From Tomitella cavernea (GTDB lineage Bacteria; Actinomycetota; Actinomycetes; Mycobacteriales; Mycobacteriaceae), in the NCBI RefSeq assembly GCF_016599145.1, contig NZ_JAENKO010000012.1, forward strand, positions 1 to 64,000: a DNA stretch of 64,000 bases. The letters run 5' to 3'. The notes below the pieces were generated by a model, which saw only the letters and a program-made list of their open reading frames with translations, was not told where the DNA came from and made no database searches. This document shows positions 30,155 through 38,666 of this stretch, in pieces. Position numbers and translations under genes: made by a program. The first letter of the stretch is position 1; every line of letters starts with the position of its first letter.

Positions 30155-30922
30155 TCAGGCCCCGTACCGGCGGTGCCGCGCGGAATAGTCGCGCAGGGCG
30201 CGCAGGAAGTCGACGCGGCGGAACTCCGGCCAGTACACCTCGGTGAACCAGATCTCCGAATACGCGCTCTGCCACAGCAGGAAGCCGGACAGACGCTGCT
30301 CCCCCGAGGTGCGGATCAACAGGTCCGGGTCCGGCTGGCCTGAGGTGTAGAGGTGGGCTCCGATGGCCTCCGGAGTGATCGAGTCCACCAGCTGCTCGCC
30401 GGCGGCACCGTCCGCAAGCTCCTTGCGCAGCAGCGACTTGACGGCGTAGCAGATCTCCTGGCGGCCGCCGTATCCCACTGCGATGTTCACCTGCGTACCT
30501 GTGCACCCCTCCGTGCGCTCCGACGCCGCGCGCAGCCGCTTGGCCTGGTCGTCCGGCAGCAGCTCGAGCGCCCCCACGATGCACACGCGCCAGTTGCGTT
30601 CCGGCCCGGAGAGCTCGTCCACCACGTCGGTGATGATCTCGAAGAGCACCTCGAGCTCGGCCGGATCACGGTTGAGATTCTCCGTGGACAGCAGGTAGAT
30701 GGTGGCCATCTCGACGCCCGCACTGTCGCACCAGCCGAGCATCTCGGCGATCTTGCGCGCCCCCATGCGGTGACCGTGGCTGATGTCGTCGAAGCCGTTC
30801 TCGCGGGCCCACCGGCGGTTGCCGTCGCACACCACCCCGACGTGCCGCGGCCGGGGCCTGCCCTCGAGCCCTCGCCGGAGATGCTGCTCATAGAGCCGGT
30901 ACAGCGGGTTGCGCACGTTCAC
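30155..30922 (-). CDS. Short-chain Z-isoprenyl diphosphate synthase
   Basis: This cis-prenyltransferase has 255 residues. The catalytic Asp is in HVGVVCDGNRRWA (about Asp33), with YLLSTENLNRDP, VGYGGRQEI and RTSGEQRLSGFLLWQSAYSE completing the active site. It resembles the mycobacterial Rv1086 enzyme that makes (2Z,6E)-farnesyl diphosphate from GPP and IPP on the way to decaprenyl phosphate, and it sits at the same place, close to the DUF255 and mca genes. A general undecaprenyl synthase role cannot be excluded. It starts at GTG (30922). Confidence 0.9.
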   Translation of the reverse strand: MNVRNPLYRLYEQHLRRGLEGRPRPRHVGVVCDGNRRWARENGFDDISHGHRMGARKIAEMLGWCDSAGVEMATIYLLSTENLNRDPAELEVLFEIITDVVDELSGPERNWRVCIVGALELLPDDQAKRLRAASERTEGCTGTQVNIAVGYGGRQEICYAVKSLLRKELADGAAGEQLVDSITPEAIGAHLYTSGQPDPDLLIRTSGEQRLSGFLLWQSAYSEIWFTEVYWPEFRRVDFLRALRDYSARHRRYGA

Positions 30923-31096
30923 CGCCTATTCGTCGATGCACCGGCCGGGATGTCCGCGGGCCCGGTCCGCCCCGGGTGAGCCTACGCCCCGCCCCACAGC
31001 GCGCCGTACCTGGACACGGGGGCAGGACCCGGACATGCGGCCCGGGCGCTGGTGCGGCGCGAGTGACCGCCGGGACCGCGACGCGCGTCTCTCTGG

Positions 31097-31102
31097 TACG
31101 CT
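31097..31102 (+). promoter_or_regulatory. -10 element of the aromatic leader transcript
   Basis: TACGCT lies 7 nt before the GTG of the leader peptide, so transcription probably starts at or one base before the start codon. The leader message would then be leaderless. No convincing -35 is seen. Confidence 0.5.
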
Positions 31103-31109
31103 CGTCCGC

Positions 31110-31187
31110 GTGATCAGTCCACTCAGCGCACGCGCCTATTGGCGCTTTACCACGGCTCCGGATGGGGCCGTTGGTCGCGCACGCTGA
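31110..31187 (+). CDS. Attenuation leader peptide with Tyr-Trp-Arg-Phe
   Basis: This 25-residue open frame reads VISPLSARAYWRFTTAPDGA and ends VGRAR. Its clustered aromatic codons TAT, TGG and TTT (31137-31148) match the three end products of the pathway whose first enzyme, DAHP synthase, is encoded downstream. It is followed by a stem-loop pair ending in a terminator. Ribosome stalling at these codons when aromatic amino acids are scarce would alter the folding downstream. No similarity search was possible, so the call rests on codons, position and RNA structure. Confidence 0.7.
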   Translation: MISPLSARAYWRFTTAPDGAVGRAR

Positions 31188-31236
31188 TCAACTTCCGCAT
31201 CCGGAGCCCAAGGCAGAGACCCACGGTCTCTGCCTT
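31154..31236 (+). promoter_or_regulatory. Transcription attenuator upstream of DAHP synthase
   Basis: Two adjacent stems are visible: an 11-bp perfect stem GGCTCCGGATG/CATCCGGAGCC (31154-31164 with 31198-31208) and a 12-bp perfect terminator stem AAGGCAGAGACC/GGTCTCTGCCTT (31210-31221 with 31225-31236) followed by TTCGTC. The first arm overlaps the leader-peptide reading frame. A further 7-bp pairing TGATCAG (31111-31117) with CTGATCA (31184-31190) offers a competing fold. The exact switching partners are not resolved. Confidence 0.7.
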
Positions 31237-31324
31237 TCGTCATGAAAGACGGGCTTCCGGACCGGATCGCGGACGGGGCCCGCTCCGCAGAGCAGTTCCC
31301 TCACCACACCGAAAGGCCCTGACC

Positions 31325-32455
31325 GTGACCACGATCCTCGACTCCCCCGCCGGCGCCGCGAGCACCACCGACCGCAACGTGGCGGGCTTCGACCACCTGC
31401 CCACGCCGCGCGAGCTGGTGGGCGCACAGCCGCTGGGCACGGACCGGGCCCGCCTGGTGGAGCGCAGCCGCGACGAGATCGCCCGCGTGCTCGACGGCAC
31501 CGACGACCGCGTCCTGCTCGTCGTCGGCCCGTGCTCCGTCCATGACCCCGACGCGGCCCGCGACTACGCCGCCCGGCTCGCCGCGGTGGCCCGCGAAGTC
31601 CGCGAGGACGTCCTCGTGGTGATGCGCGTGTACTTCGAGAAGCCACGCACCACCACCGGCTGGAAGGGTCTCATCAACGACCCCGGCCTGGATGAGACGT
31701 TCGACGTGCCCCGCGGCCTGCGCATGGCCCGTGAGCTGCTGCTCGACGTACTCGACGCGGGGCTTCCGGTGGGCTGCGAGTTCCTCGAGCCCATCAGCCC
31801 CCAGTACATCGCCGACGCCGTGTCGTGGGGCGCCATCGGCGCGCGCACCACCGAGAGCCAGGTGCACCGCCAGCTCGCGTCCGGGCTGTCGATGCCCATC
31901 GGGTTCAAGAACGCCACCGATGGCAACGTGCAGGTGGCCGTCGACGGCTGCGGTGCCGCCCGCGCCCCGCACGTGTTCTTCGGAAGCACCGAGGACGGCC
32001 GTACCGCGATCGTCCGCACCCGCGGCAACGTCGCGGGCCACGTGATCCTGCGCGGCGGGCGCGGCGGCAGCAACTACGCGGCCGGTGACGTGGCCGGCGC
32101 CGTCGAGCGGCTGCGCGCTGCCGGGCTCGCCGAGCGGGTCATGATCGACGCGAGCCACGCCAACAGCGGCAAGGACGACGTGCGCCAGGTCGCCGTGGCC
32201 CGCGAGATCGCCGGGCGGATCGCGGCCGGCGAGGACGCGATCGCCGCCGTCATGCTCGAGAGCTTCATCGAGGCCGGCAATCAGGGCCTCGACGCCGAGC
32301 CGCTCGTCTACGGCAAGTCGGTCACCGACAAGTGCATGGCCTGGGGCGATACCGTCGACCTGCTCCGTGATTTCGCCGCGGCGGTGCGCACCGCACGCCA
32401 GGTGCGCATCGCCGCGGCCAACGGCGCGCCGTCCGCCGGTCAGATGAAGGTCTGA
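31325..32455 (+). CDS. aroG: 3-deoxy-7-phosphoheptulonate synthase (class I DAHP synthase)
   Basis: This enzyme condenses PEP and erythrose-4-phosphate, the entry step to aromatic amino acids. It is the class I (AroF/G/H) type of 376 residues: VVGPCSVHDPDAARDYAARL, MRVYFEKPRTTTGWKGLIND, then SWGAIGARTTESQVHRQLAS, and the metal/substrate residues in RGGRGGSNY and MIDASHANSGKD. The GTG start has a GAAAGG site. It is preceded by an attenuator with an aromatic leader peptide. Its 3' end overlaps the convergent DUF255 gene by 16 bp. Which of the three feedback types it is cannot be told. Confidence 0.95.
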   Translation: MTTILDSPAGAASTTDRNVAGFDHLPTPRELVGAQPLGTDRARLVERSRDEIARVLDGTDDRVLLVVGPCSVHDPDAARDYAARLAAVAREVREDVLVVMRVYFEKPRTTTGWKGLINDPGLDETFDVPRGLRMARELLLDVLDAGLPVGCEFLEPISPQYIADAVSWGAIGARTTESQVHRQLASGLSMPIGFKNATDGNVQVAVDGCGAARAPHVFFGSTEDGRTAIVRTRGNVAGHVILRGGRGGSNYAAGDVAGAVERLRAAGLAERVMIDASHANSGKDDVRQVAVAREIAGRIAAGEDAIAAVMLESFIEAGNQGLDAEPLVYGKSVTDKCMAWGDTVDLLRDFAAAVRTARQVRIAAANGAPSAGQMKV

Positions 32456-34614
32456 CCGGGTTCGGTGCCCGGTGGCGGGAACAGCAGCCGGTCGGCCGCG
32501 GAATCGGCGCGGTGCGCGGCCCCGCTGTCCCCTGCGGGGCCCCGCAGCGACGCCTCGAGCAGGCCCCGCAGCTCTGTCTCCGACGTGGACGGCCTGTCGC
32601 ACACGAAGTGCCGGCACACGTAGGCGGTCGCCTGGTCGCGCAGCAGCGGGCGGTCCGCCAACAGCGGCGTGGAGTCCCTCGGGCCGCCCACCACCACCGC
32701 GCCGCCCGGCGCGAGGCGCCGCGCCAGCGCCACCATGCCGCTGTCGCCCGGGGCGTGCGCGATGGCCACCTGCATCGGGCCGTGCTCGGCCGCCTCGGCG
32801 ACCGCCAGCCAGTTGCCCGCCGACCGCGGCGCGCGTTCGAGCAGCACGGCTGCGCGGTCCAGCGACGACTCGGCGGCCGTGCGGTACCCGGCGGCGGAGC
32901 CGGCGTCGGCCAAGGCGGAGGCCGTCAGCAGCGCGTCGGTGATCGCCGACGCGCCGGAGGGGGTGGCGCCGTCCACCGGGTCGCGCGGCCGGTGCACCAG
33001 CGTCTCCGCGTCCGCGGCGGTGTCGAACCAGCTGCCGGGCGAGTCCGGGTCGGCGAACAGGTCGACGGCAGTGTCGATGAGGTCCTGCGCCTCGGTGAGC
33101 CACTCCTGCGCGCCCGTGGCGCAGTGCAGCGCCAGCAGGCCCGACGCCAGGTACGCGTAGTCCTCGAGCACCGCGGCGGCCGCGCCCACGCGCCCGCCCA
33201 GCGAAGACCGCCGCAGTCGGCCGTCCACCTTGTGCGTGCCCAGGAGCAGGCGCGCGCAGTCCTCCGCCGCAGTCAGCCACGCGTCCTCCGCCGAGCCGCC
33301 GACGGGCCCCGCACCCTCGCCGCCTTCCGACCCGTCGCCGAGGCTCGCGCGCCACGACCATGCCTCGACGAGAGCCAGGATCGCCATGCCGTTCCATGCC
33401 GTGACAACCTTGTCATCGCGACCCGGTTGCGGCCTGCTGTTCCGGGCCCGCAGCAGCCGCGCGCGCACGTCCGCCCACCGCGCAGGATCGTCCGGTTCCT
33501 CGCGCAACTGCAGCACAGAGGCGCCCGCCTCGAACGTGCCGGACTCGGTGACGCCCAGCAGCTTGGCCGCCCACGCGCCGTCGTCCTCTCCTACCGCGGC
33601 GGCGAGTTGGTCGTGCGTCCAGACGTAGGTGGCTCCCTCGACCCCGTCGGTATCGGCGTCCAGCGCTGAGGCGAATCCGCCCTCTGGCGTGCGGAGATCG
33701 CGCAGCAGGAACTCCGTGCAGTCGCCCGCCACGCGTCCCGCGGCCACCGACCCCGTGCGCCGGGCCAGGTGGGCGTACACACGCAAGAGCAACGCATTGT
33801 CGTAGAGCATCTTCTCGAAGTGCGGCACCACCCACCCGGGATCCACCGAGTACCGCGCGAAGCCGCCGGCGAGCTGGTCGTGGATGCCGCCGCGCGCCAT
33901 CACGTCGGCAGTGCGGCGCACCGCCTGCAGCGCCGGCGCCGAGCCCGTGCGCTCGTGATGCCGCAGCAGCCCCTCGAGTAGTGCCTGCGGCGGGAACTTG
34001 GGGGCACCGCCGAACCCGCCGTGCACAGCGTCCTCGTCATCGAGGACCGCGCCCACCGCATCGTCGAGCAGCGCCGCGCCCACGGGCCGGGTGCCGTCGG
34101 GCAGTACCTGCGCCGCCGCCTGCAGGTGTTCGACCACCGAGGCCGCGGCGGTGCGCACTTCGTCGCGGCGGGTGGCCCAGGTATCGCTGATGGCGGTGAG
34201 CAGTTGCACGAAGCCGGGCATGCCGCCGCGCGGGGCCGGCGGATAGTAGGTGCCCGCGTAGAACGGTGCGGCGTCGTCCGGGGTGAGGAAGCACGTCATG
34301 GGCCAGCCGCCCTGCCCGGTCAACGCGACGGTGGCGTTCATGTACACCGCGTCCAGGTCGGGCCGCTCCTCGCGGTCCACCTTGATGCACACGAAGTTGT
34401 CGTTCATCACCTGCGCCACCGCCGGGTCCTCGAAGGACTCGTGGGCCATCACATGGCACCAGTGGCACGACGAGTACCCGATCGACAGCAGGACGGGGAC
34501 GTCGCGTTCGCGCGCCTCGGCGAACGGGGCGTCACCCCACTGCTGCCAGTGCACCGGGTTGCCGGCGTGCTGACGCAGATACGGGGAGGTGGCGTCGGCC
34601 AGTTCGTTGGTCAT
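32440..34614 (-). CDS. DUF255 thioredoxin-fold protein (YyaL/SSP411-like)
   Basis: This 724-residue protein has an N-terminal DUF255 thioredoxin-like domain with a CHWC motif (Cys50, Cys53, in SIGYSSCHWCHVMAHESFED) and a downstream alpha/alpha six-barrel of the glycosidase/epimerase type (PHFEKMLYDNALLLRVYAHL; NWLAVAEAAEHGPMQ). Its role is unknown; the family has been linked to redox or sugar metabolism. It corresponds in position to Rv1084. It runs into the 3' end of the DAHP synthase gene (16-bp convergent overlap). Confidence 0.9.
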   Translation of the reverse strand: MTNELADATSPYLRQHAGNPVHWQQWGDAPFAEARERDVPVLLSIGYSSCHWCHVMAHESFEDPAVAQVMNDNFVCIKVDREERPDLDAVYMNATVALTGQGGWPMTCFLTPDDAAPFYAGTYYPPAPRGGMPGFVQLLTAISDTWATRRDEVRTAAASVVEHLQAAAQVLPDGTRPVGAALLDDAVGAVLDDEDAVHGGFGGAPKFPPQALLEGLLRHHERTGSAPALQAVRRTADVMARGGIHDQLAGGFARYSVDPGWVVPHFEKMLYDNALLLRVYAHLARRTGSVAAGRVAGDCTEFLLRDLRTPEGGFASALDADTDGVEGATYVWTHDQLAAAVGEDDGAWAAKLLGVTESGTFEAGASVLQLREEPDDPARWADVRARLLRARNSRPQPGRDDKVVTAWNGMAILALVEAWSWRASLGDGSEGGEGAGPVGGSAEDAWLTAAEDCARLLLGTHKVDGRLRRSSLGGRVGAAAAVLEDYAYLASGLLALHCATGAQEWLTEAQDLIDTAVDLFADPDSPGSWFDTAADAETLVHRPRDPVDGATPSGASAITDALLTASALADAGSAAGYRTAAESSLDRAAVLLERAPRSAGNWLAVAEAAEHGPMQVAIAHAPGDSGMVALARRLAPGGAVVVGGPRDSTPLLADRPLLRDQATAYVCRHFVCDRPSTSETELRGLLEASLRGPAGDSGAAHRADSAADRLLFPPPGTEPGQTFI

Positions 34615-34670
34615 GCCTCCACGCTAGGCCGCGTGGACGGCCGCGGGGGCGGGATCGGGCGGCCGCCGGG

Positions 34671-35039
34671 CTATGCCCCCGGTTTTCCGGGTCCGTCGGC
34701 CGACCCGGTGCCGTCGCCGGCCGGCTTCCCGTCCGGCACTACCGAGCCGCCGCCGTCTGAGCCGTCGCCGTCGGGCCCGCCTGCGGCGGACGCGCCGCCG
34801 TCGTTGCCGGCGCCGCCCTGATCGTCGTCGGTGTCGAACGACTTGGGCACCTTCTTGAGCTGACGGTTCATCGATCGCATGAGGAAGACGATGCCCACCA
34901 GAAGAGCCAGGATGAGCAGCAGCCCCAGCGGCGACGCCTTGCCGAACTCGGCACCGCGCCCGCCGGTGAGATCCTTATTGCCCCAGTCGGCCAACACGAC
35001 GGCGCCCTGCGCCGCGGCCAGGGACACGGCGCCGGTCAC
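34671..35039 (-). CDS. Small membrane protein downstream of mca
   Basis: This 122-residue protein has an N-terminal segment ([20 protein letters not shown]), one strong membrane helix ([19 protein letters not shown]), a short basic stretch and a Gly/Asp/Ser/Pro-rich C-terminal tail of about 55 residues. Its GTG overlaps the mca stop by 4 nt, so the two are coupled; the same pairing occurs in mycobacteria (Rv1083 and mca). Its function is unknown. Confidence 0.75.
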   Translation of the reverse strand: MTGAVSLAAAQGAVVLADWGNKDLTGGRGAEFGKASPLGLLLILALLVGIVFLMRSMNRQLKKVPKSFDTDDDQGGAGNDGGASAAGGPDGDGSDGGGSVVPDGKPAGDGTGSADGPGKPGA

Positions 35040-35914
35040 GACGCCGCCTCCCCGTCCAGCCCGGCGAACAGGTCGCTCTCGGGGATGGCTGTGCGCACGG
35101 TGGTCTTGGCCAGCTCGAACTCCTCGGTGGGCCACAGCCGCTGCTGCGTCTCCAACGGCACCACGAAGAAGTTGCCGTTGGGGTCGATCTGGGTGGCGTG
35201 CGCGATGAGCGCCTTGTCGCGGTGGGGGAAGAACTCCGCGCACTCGATCTGCGTGGTGACACGGGCCATCAAATCGCCCTGTTCGGTTTTCCACCGGTCC
35301 AACCAGGCAGCGAACGGGTTGGCCTTGCCGGCCTCCTCCATCGCCTCGCCGAACAGCTGCAGACGCTTACGGATGAAGCCGTGCGTGTAGTAGACCTTGC
35401 TGACCTGCCAGGGCTCGCCCGCGTCCGGGTAGGCCTCGGGGTCAGCCGCCGCCTCGAAGGCCGCCATCGACACCTCGTGGCATTTGATGTGGTCGGGGTG
35501 CGGGTAGCCGCCGTTCTCGTCGTAGGTGATCATCACGTGCGGCCGGAACGCGCGGATCTGCCGGACCAGCGCCTCCGTGGGGACCTCGAGCGGCTCCAGG
35601 GCGAAGCAGCCCTCCGGCAAGGGCGGCAACGGATCGCCCTGCGGCAGCCCCGAATCGACGAAGCCCAGCCACGTCTGCCGCACGCCGAGGATCGCGGCCG
35701 CGGCGGCCATCTCCTCGCGCCGCACGTCCGGCATCCGGTCGCGCACCCCCTCGACGTCCATCGCCGGATTGAGGATGTCGCCGCGTTCGCCGCCGGTCAG
35801 GGTGACCACCAGGACGTCGTTACCCTCGGCGGCGTACTTGGCCATGGTCGCCGCGCCCTTGCTCGACTCGTCGTCGGGGTGGGCATGCACCGCCATGAGC
35901 CGGTAGGTGCTCAC
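35036..35914 (-). CDS. mca: Mycothiol S-conjugate amidase
   Basis: This 292-residue zinc amidase of the LmbE/PIG-L family cleaves mycothiol conjugates to glucosaminyl-inositol and mercapturic acids, detoxifying electrophiles and antibiotics. The zinc/active-site motif [20 protein letters not shown] is near the N-terminus and the second zinc His is in [15 protein letters not shown]. It separates from the related deacetylase MshB by its longer length and the segments [11 protein letters not shown] and [20 protein letters not shown]. The GTG at 35914 has a GAGGTGAAG ribosome site. It indicates a mycothiol-producing actinomycete. Confidence 0.94.
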   Translation of the reverse strand: MSTYRLMAVHAHPDDESSKGAATMAKYAAEGNDVLVVTLTGGERGDILNPAMDVEGVRDRMPDVRREEMAAAAAILGVRQTWLGFVDSGLPQGDPLPPLPEGCFALEPLEVPTEALVRQIRAFRPHVMITYDENGGYPHPDHIKCHEVSMAAFEAAADPEAYPDAGEPWQVSKVYYTHGFIRKRLQLFGEAMEEAGKANPFAAWLDRWKTEQGDLMARVTTQIECAEFFPHRDKALIAHATQIDPNGNFFVVPLETQQRLWPTEEFELAKTTVRTAIPESDLFAGLDGEAAS

Positions 35915-36164
35915 TGGAATCTTCACCTCGAAATCTGTGCGGACCGGATGGCTGGTGGAACGGAGTACACGCACACGCCGCGGGTCCGGTTCCGCTGGCG
36001 GCCCCGCAGCATCGGCACCCGCTCCCGCGAATACCACATGTACCCGCTCCATGGTCCCATCCCCACGGGGTCGCCCGCCACCGGCCCACCCCCTGTGACC
36101 CGCGTCTACCTCGACAGCCCTGCAGCGGCGTCCGCCTCCCCGATCGTGGTAAGAACGGTCTGAC

Positions 36165-36665
36165 ATGAACACTGAGGACGAGGCCATGAACTCCACCGAC
36201 GGGGACGCCTCCCGCGGGAATGCCACCGGTGCGCCGACACCGTCGGCGCGGTACGAGACCGGCCGGCTCTCCCCCAAGGGGCGCAAGGCCGTGCTCATCG
36301 TTCTCGTCATCGGCGTGGTCCTGCTCGGCGCGGGAGCCGCGTATTCGTACTACTCCTCCCTCGGCAGCACCGACCTGGAGGGCCAGGCCATCCGTTACGA
36401 GGCCCTGGACGACACCGAGATGGCGGCCGACATCTCGCTGACCCGCGACGATCCCTCCGACCCTGCCATGTGCGTCATCCGCGCGCGCAACCGTGAGGGC
36501 GTCGAGGTGGCCCGCCGGGAGGTCTTCTTCCCGCCCACCCAGTTCGATTCCACCGTCGTCACCACGAAGCTGCACACCTCCTCGCCGGGCGGCGTCGTGG
36601 ACGTGTACGGATGCACCTACGACGTGCCCGCCTACCTGGGCACCGACACGCCGCCGGGGAGTTGA
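36165..36665 (+). CDS. DUF4307 membrane protein
   Basis: This 166-residue protein has a hydrophilic N-terminus, one membrane helix ([20 protein letters not shown]) and an extracytoplasmic domain ([40 protein letters not shown]). This matches the DUF4307 family that lies between mca and greA in mycolata (Rv1081c position). Its function is unknown. It is divergent from mca. The start is uncertain: ATG 36165 has no clear ribosome site, and ATG 36186 is an alternative. Confidence 0.8.
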   Translation: MNTEDEAMNSTDGDASRGNATGAPTPSARYETGRLSPKGRKAVLIVLVIGVVLLGAGAAYSYYSSLGSTDLEGQAIRYEALDDTEMAADISLTRDDPSDPAMCVIRARNREGVEVARREVFFPPTQFDSTVVTTKLHTSSPGGVVDVYGCTYDVPAYLGTDTPPGS

Positions 36666-36768
36666 TGCACCGGCGATGACGTGACAGTCCGCCCCGCGGC
36701 GGACACCGATACTCCGACACGGGCCGTCCCGACAGCGATGCGGCCGGCCCGGCGTACCGGCGGATACG

Positions 36769-36796
36769 TTTACGCCACGCGTTTCGGTGGTACATT
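36769..36796 (+). promoter_or_regulatory. greA: Probable greA promoter
   Basis: TTTACG (36769-36774) and TACATT (36791-36796) are separated by 16 bp. This is a good match to a SigA-type promoter and predicts a 5' leader of about 215 nt before greA. Confidence 0.5.
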
Positions 36797-36830
36797 GGTC
36801 GCGTACACGGCTCCGGGCGAGTCGTGTACT

Positions 36831-36941
36831 GCTGCATTAACGGCAGCTGCATTCTATGCGGCTGCCGGGGACGCGCCGAGGGATTCGGCGCGGTCCCCGA
36901 CACCGAACCGATCCCCGTGGCGGACATCCGGCCGCCACGGG
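36831..36941 (+). promoter_or_regulatory. greA: Highly structured 5' leader of greA
   Basis: Three strong hairpins follow each other: CGGCAGC/GCTGCCG with an inner GCAT/ATGC (36841-36867), GGGGAC-GCGCCGA with TCGGCGC-g-GTCCCC (36867-36898), and CCCGTGGCGG/CCGCCACGGG (36914-36941). The upstream GCTGC at 36831-36835 can pair with GCAGC at 36843-36847, competing with the first hairpin. No T tract follows, so a regulatory RNA fold is more likely than a terminator. Confidence 0.45.
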
Positions 36942-37016
36942 TCGAGGCCGTCCGGGCAGCCGGCGAGACCAGCCGGCCACCCGCTCGCGGCCACGAACGA
37001 CCATGGAGCGACCGAC

Positions 37017-37511
37017 ATGACTGATACGCAGGAGACCTGGCTCACCCAGGAGTCGTACGACCGGCTCAAGGCGGAACTGGATGGCCTCGTCGCGAATCGT
37101 CCCGTGATCGCCGCCGAGATCAACGAACGCCGCGAGGAAGGCGACCTCAAGGAGAACGGCGGCTACCACGCGGCCCGCGAGGAGCAGGGACAGCAGGAGG
37201 CGCGCATCCGCCAGCTGCAGGAGTTGCTCGGCAACGCCAATGTGGGCGTGGCCCCCACCAAGTCGGGTGTCGCGCTCCCCGGCTCCGTCGTCGAGGTCTA
37301 CTACGGCGACGACGAGTCCGACACGGAGAAGTTCCTCATCGCCACGCGCGAGGAGGCCTCCGCCGAAGACGAGATGCAGATCTACTCCCCCAGCTCCCCG
37401 CTGGGCGGCGCCCTCATCGACGCCAAGGCCGGTGAGACCCGCGAGTACCTCGTGCCCAGCGGCCGGACGATGAAGGTCACGCTGCTGAGCGCGGAACCGT
37501 ACAAGGGCTGA
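37017..37511 (+). CDS. greA: Transcription elongation factor GreA
   Basis: GreA stimulates cleavage of backtracked RNA by RNA polymerase. This 164-residue protein has the N-terminal coiled coil with the acidic tip [20 protein letters not shown] and the C-terminal FKBP-like domain ([28 protein letters not shown]). The ATG at 37017 gives the usual mycobacterial length. Transcription appears to start about 215 nt upstream, with a structured leader. Confidence 0.96.
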   Translation: MTDTQETWLTQESYDRLKAELDGLVANRPVIAAEINERREEGDLKENGGYHAAREEQGQQEARIRQLQELLGNANVGVAPTKSGVALPGSVVEVYYGDDESDTEKFLIATREEASAEDEMQIYSPSSPLGGALIDAKAGETREYLVPSGRTMKVTLLSAEPYKG

Positions 37512-37542
37512 CCACCGCTCAGCGAAGAACGACTATTGCCTC

Positions 37543-37580
37543 GACGGCCGCCCGGCACCACACGGTGCCGGGCGGCCGTC
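37543..37580. terminator. greA: Bidirectional terminator after greA
   Basis: A perfect 17-bp stem (37543-37559 with 37564-37580) with loop ACAC lies between greA and the convergent cupin gene. Confidence 0.88.
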
Positions 37581-37605
37581 GTCTCTGCGGGGCCGGCCGA
37601 ACCCA

Positions 37606-38055
37606 TCAGTCGAGCATCCGGAAATCCGCGAAGTCGAAGCCGGGGACGACGACGCAGCCGACGAGGCCGGCGTCGTCGCCGAGCGGCTGCGCGCGCTGCC
37701 AGCACCACTCGGGCACCACGGCCTGCGGCGACTCGCCGCGCTCCACGTCCGTGCCGACAACGCGGACGATGGTGTCACGCGGCGCGTCCCCCGTTCCGCC
37801 GAGTTCGAGGGCTACGGGCCCGCCCCGGTGGTGCAGCCACAGCTCCGCGCCGGGCACGCGGTGCCATGCCGACTGCTGCCCGGGCGCGAGCAGGAACAGA
37901 ATCGAGGTGCCCGCCGAGCGCGGCCCCTGGAACCCGGGCGGGAGCGCCGCCGCGGCCAGCGTGGTCCCGCTGCGCCAGGTCTCGCGGAACCATCCGCCCT
38001 CCGGGTGCGGCTCGAGTCCGAGCCCCCCGGCCCAATCCGGCAGCGGAAAATTCAT
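37606..38055 (-). CDS. DUF985 cupin-fold protein
   Basis: This 149-residue single-domain cupin has the DUF985 hallmark LEPHPEGGWFRETW near the N-terminus and FLLAPGQQSAWHRVPGAELW in the beta barrel. These proteins may bind a sugar or metal, but the function is unknown. ATG 38055 starts five residues before the conserved region; ATG 38079 is an alternative. Confidence 0.82.
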   Translation of the reverse strand: MNFPLPDWAGGLGLEPHPEGGWFRETWRSGTTLAAAALPPGFQGPRSAGTSILFLLAPGQQSAWHRVPGAELWLHHRGGPVALELGGTGDAPRDTIVRVVGTDVERGESPQAVVPEWCWQRAQPLGDDAGLVGCVVVPGFDFADFRMLD

Positions 38056-38148
38056 CGTCGCGTAGTCGCAGCCGTCCATGCACCGATCACACCGCATTCT
38101 GAGCTCGGATGCACGCGAGGGCCGGCCCGTCACGACCCGGCGGCCGTC

Positions 38149-38200
38149 ACGTCACAGCTTCGTGACAAGACTCACCCGTATTCGCGGACGGCGTTACAAT
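38149..38200 (+). promoter_or_regulatory. Promoter region with GTCAC…GTGAC palindrome
   Basis: GTCACAGCTTCGTGAC at about 38151-38166 is a palindrome with 5-bp arms that resembles mycobacterial MtrA half sites (GTCACAG). A -10-like TACAAT follows at 38195-38200, about 100 nt before the small membrane protein gene. MtrA control is inferred from motif similarity only. Confidence 0.4.
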
Positions 38201-38299
38201 CAGGGTGAGCCCAACACTCGGCAGGGCCCCGGTGTGCAAAACCGCTTCCGGGAGCGCCCAGCGCGAACAGCGGCTTCACATGGAAAGGGCGGTAGCGAC

Positions 38300-38503
38300 A
38301 TGGATTCGACAGTGCGGGAAGACGAGTTCGACGCCCGTTCAGGCAACCGGGTGCGTACGCGGACCATGGCGGAATACCTGACGGATCACCCGATGAAGGG
38401 GATGTTCCCTCCCACCAGTGAGCTCGCCACCAGGGTGGTCATGGCGATCAGCTACCTGCTTATCCTGGCCGCCATCATCTACATCGTGGTGCGGGCGGTG
38501 TAG
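38300..38503 (+). CDS. Small single-pass membrane protein
   Basis: This 67-residue protein has a charged N-terminus (MDSTVREDEFDARSGNRVRT), a middle MAEYLTDHPMKGMFPPTSE, and a C-terminal membrane helix (ATRVVMAISYLLILAAIIYI). A GGAAAGGG ribosome site precedes the ATG, and a promoter with TACAAT lies upstream, which supports a real gene. I do not recognise a family. Its end overlaps the convergent small gene by 25 nt. Confidence 0.65.
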   Translation: MDSTVREDEFDARSGNRVRTRTMAEYLTDHPMKGMFPPTSELATRVVMAISYLLILAAIIYIVVRAV

Positions 38504-38652
38504 ACGGCCCACCGCGCCCCGGAGGCGACGTCCGGGTCCCGACGATCCGCGTCAGCCGTATCGAATTCGATGACGGCCACGCTCGTCATCGCGAAGATCG
38601 CGATCACGAGGACCGTCGGGAGCACGACGCCGCCCCGGAGATACTGCATCAT
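38479..38652 (-). CDS. Small membrane peptide downstream of the XRE gene
   Basis: This 57-residue frame (MMQYLRGGVVLPTVLVIAIF, AMTSVAVIEFDTADADRRDP and a short tail) has one predicted membrane helix and starts 14 nt after the XRE stop codon behind an AGGGGCGGGGG ribosome site, so it may be co-transcribed with it. It overlaps the 3' end of the convergent 38300 gene. There is no homology evidence and it could be spurious. Confidence 0.4.
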   Translation of the reverse strand: MMQYLRGGVVLPTVLVIAIFAMTSVAVIEFDTADADRRDPDVASGARWAVYTARTTM

Positions 38653-38666
38653 TCCCCCGCCCCTGG

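Noticed and set aside
31154-31236. T-box or other riboswitch before the DAHP synthase gene
   Set aside because: No T-box sequence or specifier-loop structure; the leader peptide with aromatic codons explains the element better.
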